Below are positions 25,109 to 32,665 of a DNA stretch of 46,664 bases, one piece after another. Source of the DNA: a virus; the IMG/VR virus record IMGVR_UViG_3300042922_001023, positions 1 through 46,664 of that record; one strand, 5' to 3'. Position numbers and translations under genes: made by a program. The notes under the pieces are model-generated. The model did not search any database and had not been told where the DNA came from. It saw only the letters and a program-made list of their open reading frames with translations. Position 1 is the stretch's first letter; the number at the start of each line of letters is the position of its first letter.

Positions 25109-25120
25109 ATACACCAACCT

Positions 25121-25798
25121 TTACAGTACGCTACTGCATGTTTTAATATTATCATATGTAATTATTTTGAAATTGGTTAGATACTCGAAAATATTGCTAT
25201 ACTTACATGATTTATCAATAAATGTATCCATATCTGCGAGTACACAATATTTTTCTTTCACTATTCTTATATCGCCATTATTAAGCTGCATTTCGCGATT
25301 TGTTGCTGCTGAAAAATTAAAATTTGTTGCATAATCGCCTCTGGCGACTGAAAAACCTACCCTAACATCACCAATTACATTAGAAAAATATTTAGCACTT
25401 GTTTTATGTATATCAAAACTTTTGGCAATTACCCCGTTGGCTATATCCAGGCTTTCGTAATCTTTTCCATGAAAAGTTCTAAACCCAACTCTTTGAATAT
25501 TATCTAAAAATGAATACTCTCTAAATTCCTTAAGCGTATCTTCAGCGATTTTACAAAATCCATCAATTGTTCCTGTTGCACTAGAATCAATTGCAAGACG
25601 ATCTGGAGCTAGAATACAGTTATATGCACCAATCGGATTATTCATGATAAATGCTTTATTATTAAAATCAAAATTTGAGCTACCATATAATCTTCTTAAA
25701 TTGTTTGATATATTGTTTAGTTCGCCCATAACCTTATCTGTTTCCACCATTTGTGAAAATCTTATCTCCAAAAATGCTTGCCTTAATTCAAATCCCAT
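25121..25798 (-). CDS. Hypothetical soluble protein, first gene of accessory cluster
   Basis: A 225-residue soluble protein with alternating strands and helices. It has an internal pattern, NIQRVGFRTFHGKDYESLD in the middle and NVIGDVRVGFSVARGDYATN later, suggestive of two related halves and loosely reminiscent of TIGR04255-type proteins; that likeness is weak. The ATG at 25798 follows GAGGTGG. It has its own promoter (25836-25864) and heads a three-gene operon with two 2TM proteins. Codon use is AT-richer than in the structural genes, which suggests cargo gained separately. Confidence 0.7.
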   Translation of the reverse strand: MGFELRQAFLEIRFSQMVETDKVMGELNNISNNLRRLYGSSNFDFNNKAFIMNNPIGAYNCILAPDRLAIDSSATGTIDGFCKIAEDTLKEFREYSFLDNIQRVGFRTFHGKDYESLDIANGVIAKSFDIHKTSAKYFSNVIGDVRVGFSVARGDYATNFNFSAATNREMQLNNGDIRIVKEKYCVLADMDTFIDKSCKYSNIFEYLTNFKIITYDNIKTCSSVL

Positions 25799-25835
25799 TT
25801 TATCCACCTCGTAACATCCTACTTTGTATTAAATA

Positions 25836-25864
25836 ATTATATACCATAAATATACAATTGTAAA
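25836..25864 (-). promoter_or_regulatory. Promoter of the three-gene accessory cluster
   Basis: On the minus strand TTTACA (25859-25864), 17-bp spacer, TATAAT (25836-25841), about 40 bp before the start at 25798. It has the same hexamers as the phage repressor promoter, so the cluster is probably expressed in the lysogen. Confidence 0.7.
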
Positions 25865-25869
25865 CATAT

Positions 25870-25965
25870 AAAAGGCACCCAGCCAGAGGATAATCTGTAA
25901 CCGAATGCCTTTTCCGTGGTTGAATATGTATGATAGTACCTTTGGGAGAACGAAATCATTACCAA
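25870..25965. repeat. Intergenic repeat unit A (terminator plus downstream segment)
   Basis: This unit shares GGCACCCAGC, TAACCGAATGCCTTTTC and a similar downstream portion (TATGTATGATAGTACC) with unit B at 26564-26640. The AAAAGGCA/TGCCTTTT arms (25870-25877, 25906-25913) make it a bidirectional terminator, here ending the 169-residue gene. Confidence 0.55.
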
Positions 25966-25994
25966 GCGATAACCTTACATAATATTATTATAAC

Positions 25995-26504
25995 TTACTG
26001 TTTTGTGTTTTGTGTGTTATTTAACTTTTTTATGATAGAATCAATATATGAATATTTCTTAATCCTTCTACTATATCTTATTTCAATATAGCCATATAAA
26101 AGTAAATATATAATACAAGCGTCTCCAATAATTAATGCTAATAATTTACCTGCATCAAGAGGTATTTTAATATTACTATTTGAAAACATAGTGTTAATGG
26201 TTACAATTAATAACGAAAAAATACTTATAAAAAAAGGAGCTGCTGTTTTCAATTCATAATTTCTTTTCGACTCATCTAAATCTTGAGTAATCAATATTTC
26301 CAAGATCGCCTTTTCATCTTTAGTACACCCGTTAATTTCACTCTTTATCGCTTTGTATTGGGCTTCATATGTAACAAAACTATTGTATTTATTTTTTCTT
26401 TTCTTGGTGTTTTCATCAGGAATATAATTACTCGCCATTAAATAAAGGTTTTTTTTGATCTGCTCAATCTTGTCTGTATCTTTAGATTTTTTGGATACGT
26501 GCAT
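25995..26504 (-). CDS. 2TM membrane hypothetical protein
   Basis: A 169-residue protein: a Lys-rich N-terminal half with helical character (residues 1-85, NSFVTYEAQYKAIKSEING), two transmembrane helices at about 88-108 (FFISIFSLLIVTINTMF) and 118-138 (LLALIIGDACIIYLLLYGYI), and a basic end. This cytoplasmic-helical plus 2TM plan is close to the SLATT-type membrane effectors found in defence operons, but the match is only architectural. It has its own promoter (26531-26559) and is bounded by the two repeated terminator units. Confidence 0.68.
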   Translation of the reverse strand: MHVSKKSKDTDKIEQIKKNLYLMASNYIPDENTKKRKNKYNSFVTYEAQYKAIKSEINGCTKDEKAILEILITQDLDESKRNYELKTAAPFFISIFSLLIVTINTMFSNSNIKIPLDAGKLLALIIGDACIIYLLLYGYIEIRYSRRIKKYSYIDSIIKKLNNTQNTKQ

Positions 26505-26530
26505 AATACCCTCCTCAATTTGTTACCATA

Positions 26531-26559
26531 ATTATACATCCACTGCCATAATTCTGCAA
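26531..26559 (-). promoter_or_regulatory. Promoter of the 2TM gene at 25995-26504
   Basis: On the minus strand TTGCAG (26554-26559), 17-bp spacer, TATAAT (26531-26536), about 27 bp before the start at 26504. Confidence 0.65.
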
Positions 26560-26563
26560 TATA

Positions 26564-26640
26564 AAAAGGCACCCAGCGTAAACCGAATGCCTTTTCTTGG
26601 GATACGTATGAGGGTATCCCTCGGGGGAGTGAGGGAAGGA
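26564..26640. repeat. Intergenic repeat unit B (terminator plus downstream segment)
   Basis: This is the partner of unit A. AAAAGGCA (26564-26571) pairs with TGCCTTTT (26588-26595); a second stem GGGATAC/GTATCCC follows. It separates the tRNA-like gene from the 169-residue gene. Confidence 0.55.
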
Positions 26641-26716
26641 ACCGGCAGGAGTCGAACCTGCATCCACTGTACCTGTTATGCGCGCGCCAGTGCTCTGCCT
26701 ATTGAGCTACAATTCC
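26638..26716 (-). tRNA. tRNA-like gene with aberrant anticodon arm
   Basis: Over 79 nt the minus strand has a 7-bp acceptor stem (GGAATTG/CGGTTCC, two G-U pairs), a D arm (GCTC-AATAGGCA-GAGC) and a canonical T arm (GCAGG-TTCGACT-CCTGC). The anticodon region is abnormal: only CACTG/CAGTG pairs, around an 18-nt loop containing CGCGCGCATAAC, so the T arm is about 7 nt too far from the D arm. CAT in that loop is the only hint of an anticodon. No CCA is encoded. It is either a decayed phage tRNA or a tRNA mimic; a normal decoding role is doubtful. Confidence 0.5.
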
Positions 26717-26722
26717 ATAATA

Positions 26723-26748
26723 AAAGGCACCAGTCTCCTGATGCCCTT
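26723..26748 (-). terminator. Terminator after the kelch gene
   Basis: On the minus strand GGGCATCAG-GAGA-CTGGTGCCT, one G-T wobble plus a GNRA-type loop, is followed by TTTTATT. It ends transcription from the kelch gene before the tRNA-like gene. Confidence 0.75.
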
Positions 26749-26765
26749 AATAATTTTGTTATTAA

Positions 26766-28577
26766 TTATTGTCTTACTCTTATATATATCCTGCCGATTT
26801 CTTTACCTTCGCCATCAGTTGCAGTAATATAGGTAAGTCCTTCGCTTACCGCTGTGACTTTGCCTTTATTGGTAACTGTAGCTATCGCAGGATTATACGA
26901 TGTCCACGTTACATTTGCTGTATTTGCTGCATCATCAATAGTTAATCTGCAGGTTTCCCCTACCAATAAATCAACAGCCAGTTGTAAATCCAGATCTACT
27001 ACTAACACTTTAATTGTTTCAGTGTAATCCCCATCTTTACTGGTACACGTGATTACTGTATCCCCTGGTTTCAATGCTTTTACTAGACCATTCTCGTCAA
27101 CGGTTGCTATCACTGTATCTGATGAGGTCCATGTCATATCAGAATTTTTGCCCATATCATCAGCCACACTCAGCTGCTTTTGTTCCTTTACTTCAAGAAC
27201 TAGCTTTAATACATTAGCCGGCGCTATTGGAGTTGCAGATGCTTCATTAGAATTTGCACTTTCTCCACCTGAGTTTACTGCTGATACAACATAGTAATAA
27301 GTTTTACCATTCGTTAACCCAGTATCGATAAATTTGATAGCTGATCCTGTTACGGATGATACTGTAGTATACGGGCCACCTGCTATCTCAGAACGCTTTA
27401 TATTATAGTTTCCTGCACCATCTACCGCATCCCAGGTAAGAGAAATTTGCTTAACACCTGCTAAAGCGGATAAGTTGGCAGGAGCTGGCAAATCGAATGT
27501 TGCTATAGCATAAGATTCGACGCTACTAATACCATTATGACCCCCTAAGGCGTATATACAGCCATTCACTACTTCAGTCTGCAATATGGCTCTTACCACA
27601 GACATAGATGCAAGTGTAGTCCATGTATCCGAAACAGGATCATAAACTTCTGTTTGATTTAGATATGTAGTACCACTCTGTCCGCCAATCGCATATATCT
27701 TTCCATCTACTACTTCGGTCTGAAAAGAACTTCTTGCCATAGACATAGGCTTAAGAGTAGTCCATGTATTCGTAGAGGGATCATAAACATCTGTTTGATT
27801 TAGATATGTACTATGATACTGTCCACCAATCGCATAGATTTTACCATTAATGACTTCAGTTTGTAATCCACGTTTTGCCATAGACATAGGCTCAAGAGTA
27901 GCCCATGTATCTGTAACAGGGTCATAAACTTCAGTCTGATTTAGATAAGCAGTATCACCCTGTCCACCAATTGCATATATCTATCCATCTACTACTTCAG
28001 TCTGAAAAACACTTCTTGCCATAGACATAGGCTTAAGAGTAGTCCATGTATTCGTAGAGGGATCATAAACTTCTGTTTTATTTAGTATAGTACTAGAAGC
28101 TCGTCCACCTATTGCATATATTTTACCATCTATTACTTCTGTTTGTAAATAACCTCTTCCTGTAGGCATGGAAGCAAGTGTCGTCCATGTATTCGCTGTT
28201 GGATCATATGATGCAACTTGTCGAAGGACGGCAGCACCCTCACCTAATCCACCAATCGCATAGATTTTACCATCTATTACTTCAGTTTGAAATGCAATCC
28301 TTGCCACAGGCATAGATGCAAGTGTAGTCCATGTATCCGTAACAGGATCATAAACTTCTGTCTGATCTAGATAAGTAGTATTACCCTGTCCACCAATTGC
28401 ATAAATTTTTCCATCTATTACTTCGGTCTGAAAATTGCTTTTTCCAGTAGGCATATCTATCCTTCCTTCCCAGATAGCCATATCCTGCTGCTCATTTGCT
28501 GCAAGACATACCGAAGGTACTGCAGTTAGTACTAACAGTATAAAAAAAGCAAATCCCACTAATTTTTTCAATTTCAT
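26766..28577 (-). pseudogene. Secreted kelch/FN3/Big2 protein interrupted by an amber codon
   Basis: The frame from 28577 to 26766 would encode 603 residues but has one in-frame TAG at 27981-27983. Residues 1-28 are a signal peptide ending VCLAA. About seven kelch repeats of roughly 47 residues follow, each with (V/I)-D-G-K-I-Y-A-I-G-G and T-x-V-Y-D-P-x-x-x-x-W-T-T-L. Then comes one FN3 domain (ISLTWDAVDGAGNYNI ... GKTYYYVVSAVN) and two Big2 domains (MTWTSSDTVIATVDENGLV; VTWTSYNPAIATVTNKGKV). At the stop, DGKIYAIGG has become DG*IYAIGG, an AAG-to-TAG change. The 198-residue head or a re-started C-terminal piece could still be made. It is likely a surface adhesin cargo gene. Confidence 0.8.
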
Positions 28578-28740
28578 CTTTTGTAATCCTCCTAGTTATT
28601 TTGTACTATAATAATACATTTTAACCAAAATATGTTATATAGTAATTATTTACTATTTTAACCAAAAATTTCTGTTCTTATTGTTATAATTAGCTACCGA
28701 AATTTTATACCCTGTAGCCTCTAAAATAATACCCATAACC

Positions 28741-28769
28741 ATTATATCAGTCGAACATTTGTTTGTCAA
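28741..28769 (-). promoter_or_regulatory. Perfect consensus promoter with embedded LexA-like box
   Basis: On the minus strand TTGACA (28764-28769), a 17-bp spacer and TATAAT (28741-28746) match the sigma-A consensus exactly. The spacer carries CGAACATTTGTTTG on the plus strand (28752-28765), close to the Firmicute SOS box CGAAC-N4-GTTYG. A LexA dimer there would block RNA polymerase. It reads into the kelch gene (28577) with a leader of about 150 nt, and overlaps the last codons of the methylase gene. Confidence 0.75.
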
Positions 28770-29535
28770 AATTTTTAATAATTAGTTCTTTATAACGCTC
28801 ACTACCTGACTTCGAGACAAGATTGTGCTGCCGGTCAGTTTCGACTATTGTATATCCAGAATATAACTGGCGGACGAACTCACAATCATTGTATGACAAT
28901 ACAAATCGACCTTTGATACCAGCAAGACAGTCCTTTAATCGTCTATGATCTACATCAGAAAAACCAACGCCATAATATTGTTCTGCTTGATAATAAGGAG
29001 GGTCCAAATAGAATAAAGCTTTATCCCTATCATATGTTTTGATAAGCCCTTCAAAGTCCTTGTCCTCGATAACCGTAGATTTCAGTCTATCTTTTATGAT
29101 TCCTAGGACCTCTATACTATTATCAAGATTTTTACCTCTTACTGCAAAGGACCGCAAATCTGTCCCAAAGCTATTCTTGATCAGGATGAAGTACCTTGCA
29201 GCTCTTTGAATATCTGTAAGACCCCTGGTACTAATTTGATCCTTACAATCGAAAAACTGTTCCCGGGATACGAACTGCCATTCCAGCTCTTTCTGTAGGG
29301 CTTCGACATGATATTTTACACACCGATAAAGATTGATTAGTTCTCCATTAACATCATTGAAGACCTCCATTGGTGCGTGCTTATCCTTTGCGAACAAAAC
29401 CCATCCGGCTCCTCCAAATACTTCAATGTACCTATCGTATTCACCAGCATCAGGGAATTGTTCTATTACTTTGTTTCTCAGCAGCTTCTTGCCGCCAATC
29501 CATGAAATAAAACTGTTTATAATATCACCTTCCAT
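28747..29535 (-). CDS. DNA adenine methyltransferase (D12 class)
   Basis: A 262-residue N6-adenine methylase. FISWIGGKKLLRNKVIEQFP near the start and EVFGGAGWVLFAK form the AdoMet-binding part; ALFYLDPPYYQAEQYYG contains the catalytic D-P-P-Y. FVLSYNDCEFVRQLY and the C-terminal SERYKELIIKNF are typical of phage Dam-like enzymes. No partner endonuclease is adjacent, so it probably protects phage DNA or regulates it. The ATG at 29535 lies inside the GGAAGGTG binding site; a start at ATT or ATA 5-6 codons later would fit the family better, so the true start is uncertain. Confidence 0.88.
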   Translation of the reverse strand: MEGDIINSFISWIGGKKLLRNKVIEQFPDAGEYDRYIEVFGGAGWVLFAKDKHAPMEVFNDVNGELINLYRCVKYHVEALQKELEWQFVSREQFFDCKDQISTRGLTDIQRAARYFILIKNSFGTDLRSFAVRGKNLDNSIEVLGIIKDRLKSTVIEDKDFEGLIKTYDRDKALFYLDPPYYQAEQYYGVGFSDVDHRRLKDCLAGIKGRFVLSYNDCEFVRQLYSGYTIVETDRQHNLVSKSGSERYKELIIKNFDKQMFD

Positions 29536-29565
29536 AAATTATTGGGTATTATTTTAGGCGATAAA

Positions 29566-29597
29566 AAACCGCCTAGGTTCTGAATCCTAAACGGTTT
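29566..29597. terminator. Terminator after the membrane gene at 29684
   Basis: AAACCG and CGGTTT arms with an inner TAGG/CCTA pairing form a hairpin; on the minus strand it is followed by TTTTTTATC. It ends the nuclease/membrane operon. Confidence 0.75.
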
Positions 29598-29683
29598 CTT
29601 GATTTGTTTGATTTATTATAACTTTCGATATACTTTCACAATAATATTATACTACAAAAAACTGTGCATTGTGTGCAAAATTA

Positions 29684-30493
29684 TCATATCTTCTTTTTAA
29701 TAATTTCCGGATCAATATGTTCTTCTATCCCTCGTTTCTTTTTTAAATCTATGCGGTATAATTCTTCTATATCCTGAGGTATATATTCCAACATGATAAT
29801 TATCGATTTATTATATTTACAACAAGATAATTTTTTGTTTTTATCCACTTTGAAAAAGCAAATAAAATCCTTCTCTTCAATAACATCATCAATATTATAG
29901 ACGTCAGTAGGCGTTGAATTACTAAAATAAGGTTTTACTTTGCCATATTTTTTGTACTCCTTAACAAAATAAAAATACTTGAGGCAAAAATAATAACAAC
30001 TTAAATAGCAAATCAAAAGACCTCCAAATATATAATCACTATATTGGTATATTGTAATTGGAAGGTATAAATATATAATCATAATAAAATGAGGCAAAAG
30101 GAAGATCAAATAATTTTTAAACCTGTGAGAAATAAAGCATTTATTAATATTAACTATCAAATTTCTATTTTTCTTATTCAGCAAAGGAAAGAATTGACCT
30201 ATGAGCAAAAAGATACCAAATTGAATCCTGAAATTTAAATTATACGCACTAAAATCCTCACCAATAACAAATGAACTAATAATAACATCAGCAATAGATA
30301 TTATTAGAATACCTAGCACTTCGCGTACGTAAAAATATGCTATATAAGCTGGTAGCACCGACCTCTTTATAATATAATTATTATCTTTTCCTTTTGATCG
30401 CATTAATTTACTTATGATCATTAAAATAAATGTGGCTATTAATTGAGCAATTACAGCAATAGATATAGCTACTAATATCGACGTCCTATCCAA
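29684..30493 (-). CDS. Polytopic membrane protein paired with the DUF3883-type nuclease
   Basis: A 269-residue protein with about five transmembrane segments in residues 5-175 and a cytosolic C-terminal region of about 90 residues rich in Lys, Asp and Glu (DDVIEEKDFICFFKVDKNKK). The start follows 1 bp after the nuclease stop, so the two are coupled. No family recognised. AT-rich composition sets it apart from the structural genes. Coupling to a nuclease hints at a membrane-linked defence or exclusion role, which is inference. Confidence 0.72.
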   Translation of the reverse strand: MDRTSILVAISIAVIAQLIATFILMIISKLMRSKGKDNNYIIKRSVLPAYIAYFYVREVLGILIISIADVIISSFVIGEDFSAYNLNFRIQFGIFLLIGQFFPLLNKKNRNLIVNINKCFISHRFKNYLIFLLPHFIMIIYLYLPITIYQYSDYIFGGLLICYLSCYYFCLKYFYFVKEYKKYGKVKPYFSNSTPTDVYNIDDVIEEKDFICFFKVDKNKKLSCCKYNKSIIIMLEYIPQDIEELYRIDLKKKRGIEEHIDPEIIKKKI

Positions 30494-30494
30494 T

Positions 30495-31694
30495 TTACTT
30501 AACTTCCTCCTTAAGTAACAATCCTTTTGATATAAAAGACTGAGCCTCTAATTTCAAAACTTTTGTAACATCCCCAGTGAGTACAAAAAGATCACCTTTT
30601 TCACCATCAAAATTATAAATCCTATATAAGTAATAAATATCCGCATAATGGTTAGAGTGCTCTATTTCTTTAGATGTTAAATAAAATGGTACATTAATAC
30701 CTCCTGTGGTAGTTTTCACTTCGATATGTAGTTCCTGATCATCTTTACATGCTTTTATATCATATCCTTCTCTATCATTCTTAGTAACCGCTACATGCTC
30801 AACCTCATAACCATCCTTTATAAGTTGATTTAAAACCATATATTCTCCAGCTAGCCCAAGTCGTCTATGCTTTTTTGAATTTTCTTCATAATCAGTTTGC
30901 CTTCCATTAGATCCAGTGGTAATGCTTGCTCGGGTAAATCCGGATTCGTTATATATATCAGGTAAGACAGATTGAGCATTTATATGAGTATCTTTACCCA
31001 TATTAGTAATTATTTTATCAATCTTAGCTCCCATACTGTCTGGTTTATCTATCTCATTTATACTTCTGGTACGGAATAAAAAGTTATTGGTATCAATATA
31101 ATCTCCGATCAGATTACCTTTTAATTCACGAAAAAGCGTAATCATAATTTGTAGATCTCTTACTAGTTCATCTTCTGCAGGAAGATTATTTGCATTATAA
31201 TACTTTCCAAAGATATGACCTCTTTCATAACCCTTAGGCAAATCTGTTTTAAACCCTTCTGCCTTCAGATTAATTGGATCTTTTGAAAAGTGGCCTAAAC
31301 AGGACTTCAATATTACTCGCCAATAATCAGCGATTTGAGCTATTCTTTTGTAGCCTTCTTTTCGGCCAAAGGTATCTTTATAATAAGTCCATCCCTGACC
31401 TAAGGAGATATATACACCGCTCATATCAGCAGTAAATAAATAAACTATATAATATCCTTTTCTCGCTGATACGCTAATATCTTTATCAAAAATACATATC
31501 CACGGAACCGCTGCCCAATTACCCTTGCCAGCAGATCCTTCAACAATATATTGCTTCGGGTCAACAATTCCTGAGTTAATAAAATCCTGCTTACATTCAC
31601 TTTCCAAATACCTAACCATACTATTGTTTTTAAAGTCTAACCCTTTGTTGCTTATGTACTGATTTGATATATTAGATAAAACTTGTCTGATCAT
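30495..31694 (-). CDS. DUF3578 (MrcB-N-like) / DUF3883 restriction-endonuclease-like protein
   Basis: A 399-residue protein. Residues about 10-180 resemble the DUF3578/MrcB N-terminal recognition domain: GSAGKGNWAAVPWICIFDKD, then YYIVYLFTADMSGVYISLGQ. The C-terminus (about 275-385) looks like DUF3883, a PD-(D/E)XK nuclease: GLAGEYMVLNQLIKDGYEVE, NDREGYDIKACKD and LHIEVKTTTGG give the E, D and E-x-K residues. Such proteins occur as type IV-like restriction or other defence nucleases. The start at 31694 follows GGAGG 6 nt ahead. It has its own promoter and is followed by a coupled membrane protein. Confidence 0.78.
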   Translation of the reverse strand: MIRQVLSNISNQYISNKGLDFKNNSMVRYLESECKQDFINSGIVDPKQYIVEGSAGKGNWAAVPWICIFDKDISVSARKGYYIVYLFTADMSGVYISLGQGWTYYKDTFGRKEGYKRIAQIADYWRVILKSCLGHFSKDPINLKAEGFKTDLPKGYERGHIFGKYYNANNLPAEDELVRDLQIMITLFRELKGNLIGDYIDTNNFLFRTRSINEIDKPDSMGAKIDKIITNMGKDTHINAQSVLPDIYNESGFTRASITTGSNGRQTDYEENSKKHRRLGLAGEYMVLNQLIKDGYEVEHVAVTKNDREGYDIKACKDDQELHIEVKTTTGGINVPFYLTSKEIEHSNHYADIYYLYRIYNFDGEKGDLFVLTGDVTKVLKLEAQSFISKGLLLKEEVK

Positions 31695-31721
31695 ATAGTA
31701 CCTCCAAGCGAATTTGGTACT

Positions 31722-31750
31722 ATTATACAGCTTATTTCTACAAATTTCCA
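31722..31750 (-). promoter_or_regulatory. Promoter of the nuclease/membrane operon
   Basis: On the minus strand TGGAAA (31745-31750), 17-bp spacer, TATAAT (31722-31727), about 28 bp ahead of the start at 31694. The -35 box is one base off the common TTGAAA. Confidence 0.55.
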
Positions 31751-31759
31751 TTATTTTAT

Positions 31760-32188
31760 TTATAAGCCAGCATTTTCTAAATTGGAAATATATTTTGATA
31801 TTCTTCTTGATATTACACTCCTATCTAAGTTTAGTTTCTCACCAATGATAATTTGAGACATCCCATCGACATATCTGTAAACGAATATTTGCCTAAGCTC
31901 AGAGTCTTTAATGCTCTGAATGAACTGCTCAATCCTTATGATTTCTTTCCTTGCCTGATCAAGCCTTTCTTGATATACAGCAATTAATTTGTCTCTATCT
32001 GCAACCTGTCTGGGATCATCTACCCAAATTCCCATATGAAATTCAATATATGGGAAGAATTTTGTTGATCCTCTTACAGTACTATGAGCTGTATCTATTG
32101 TTTTATCATATAATCTATCTATACGATTTTGAAGGTCGTTAGCCTCCATAGCTAATTTTCTATATTGCATTAATTCTTTATCTGTCAA
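31760..32188 (-). CDS. ArpU/RinA-like late transcription regulator
   Basis: A 142-residue protein. Residues 1-30 and 65-95 are coiled-coil-like helices; the C-terminal 45 residues are a sigma-4-like helix-turn-helix, DSELRQIFVYRYVDGMSQII followed by LNLDRSVISRRISKYI. This plan (ELR-x-I-x-x-x-R-Y, then an HTH) is typical of phage DUF1492/ArpU/RinA proteins that switch on late genes. The TTG at 32188 has GAGGTGA in front. Its place between the early and the late/accessory blocks supports the role. Confidence 0.8.
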   Translation of the reverse strand: MTDKELMQYRKLAMEANDLQNRIDRLYDKTIDTAHSTVRGSTKFFPYIEFHMGIWVDDPRQVADRDKLIAVYQERLDQARKEIIRIEQFIQSIKDSELRQIFVYRYVDGMSQIIIGEKLNLDRSVISRRISKYISNLENAGL

Positions 32189-32321
32189 CCTATCACCTCA
32201 CTTTCACGTATCTCATTAATAAACTAATTGCAGAAAACACATGTACATATTTCAAAAAAGTGCATAATATTTACATTCTATAGATGTAGTATGCTATACT
32301 CCTCATAAAGGAGGTGCCATT

Positions 32322-32474
32322 ATGTCTAATCATGACTATTGCCAGTGTGAAAACTCATCAAGCGTCTATTCTGAGACTAATGATTGGGGTTACTGGAATG
32401 TGTGTAGCGATTGTAACAAAGCAATTGAAGATTCGTATACATATTTTACTGAAGATCAATCAGATGATTTATAA
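32322..32474 (+). CDS. Small zinc-ribbon-like protein
   Basis: A 50-residue protein, below usual ORF cut-offs, with a strong AAAGGAGGTG binding site 6-7 nt ahead of its ATG. It has C-x-C near the start (HDYCQCENSSS), then W-G-Y-W-N-V-C-S-D-C, giving four Cys suited to one zinc, and an acidic tail. It is on the plus strand, opposite to the replication and late operons around it. Weak promoter-like TTTACA and TATACT elements lie at about 32270-32300. Confidence 0.65.
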   Translation: MSNHDYCQCENSSSVYSETNDWGYWNVCSDCNKAIEDSYTYFTEDQSDDL

Positions 32475-32538
32475 TTCATCCACAGCACTTCGATCCTGGG
32501 AAGACAATTCTAAGCTCTGGACCGAGTGCTTATTTTGG

Positions 32539-32567
32539 TCATAGAGCTATCGCTCCTTGCTCTATGA
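32539..32567 (+). promoter_or_regulatory. Hairpin whose loop is complementary to the next ribosome binding site
   Basis: A perfect 9-bp stem, TCATAGAGC/GCTCTATGA, has an 11-nt loop that contains CTCCTT (32553-32558). This is the exact complement of AAGGAG (32650-32655), the binding site of the 31-residue peptide gene. There is no T-run, so it is not a terminator; pairing could hide the binding site. Confidence 0.4.
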
Positions 32568-32665
32568 ATACTGTATAAGTGTTTTCATATTCCCTCTTAA
32601 AGCAAAAGTTATCGCACCACCCCATTAATCATACTAGGAGTATCAATTTAAGGAGGTATGACTCA

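Noticed and set aside
26638-26716. tRNA-like gene as an amber suppressor that rescues the TAG in the neighbouring kelch gene
   Set aside because: No CTA is present in the anticodon region; the only plausible triplet is CAT and the arm is malformed.
26766-27887. Separate 373-residue kelch gene starting at 27887
   Set aside because: It begins inside a repeat, has no ribosome binding site or signal peptide, and is in frame with the upstream part; a single stop codon explains the split.
27640-28450. Regular repeats of about 144 bp as a CRISPR array
   Set aside because: Units are long, diverged and in frame; they encode kelch repeats.
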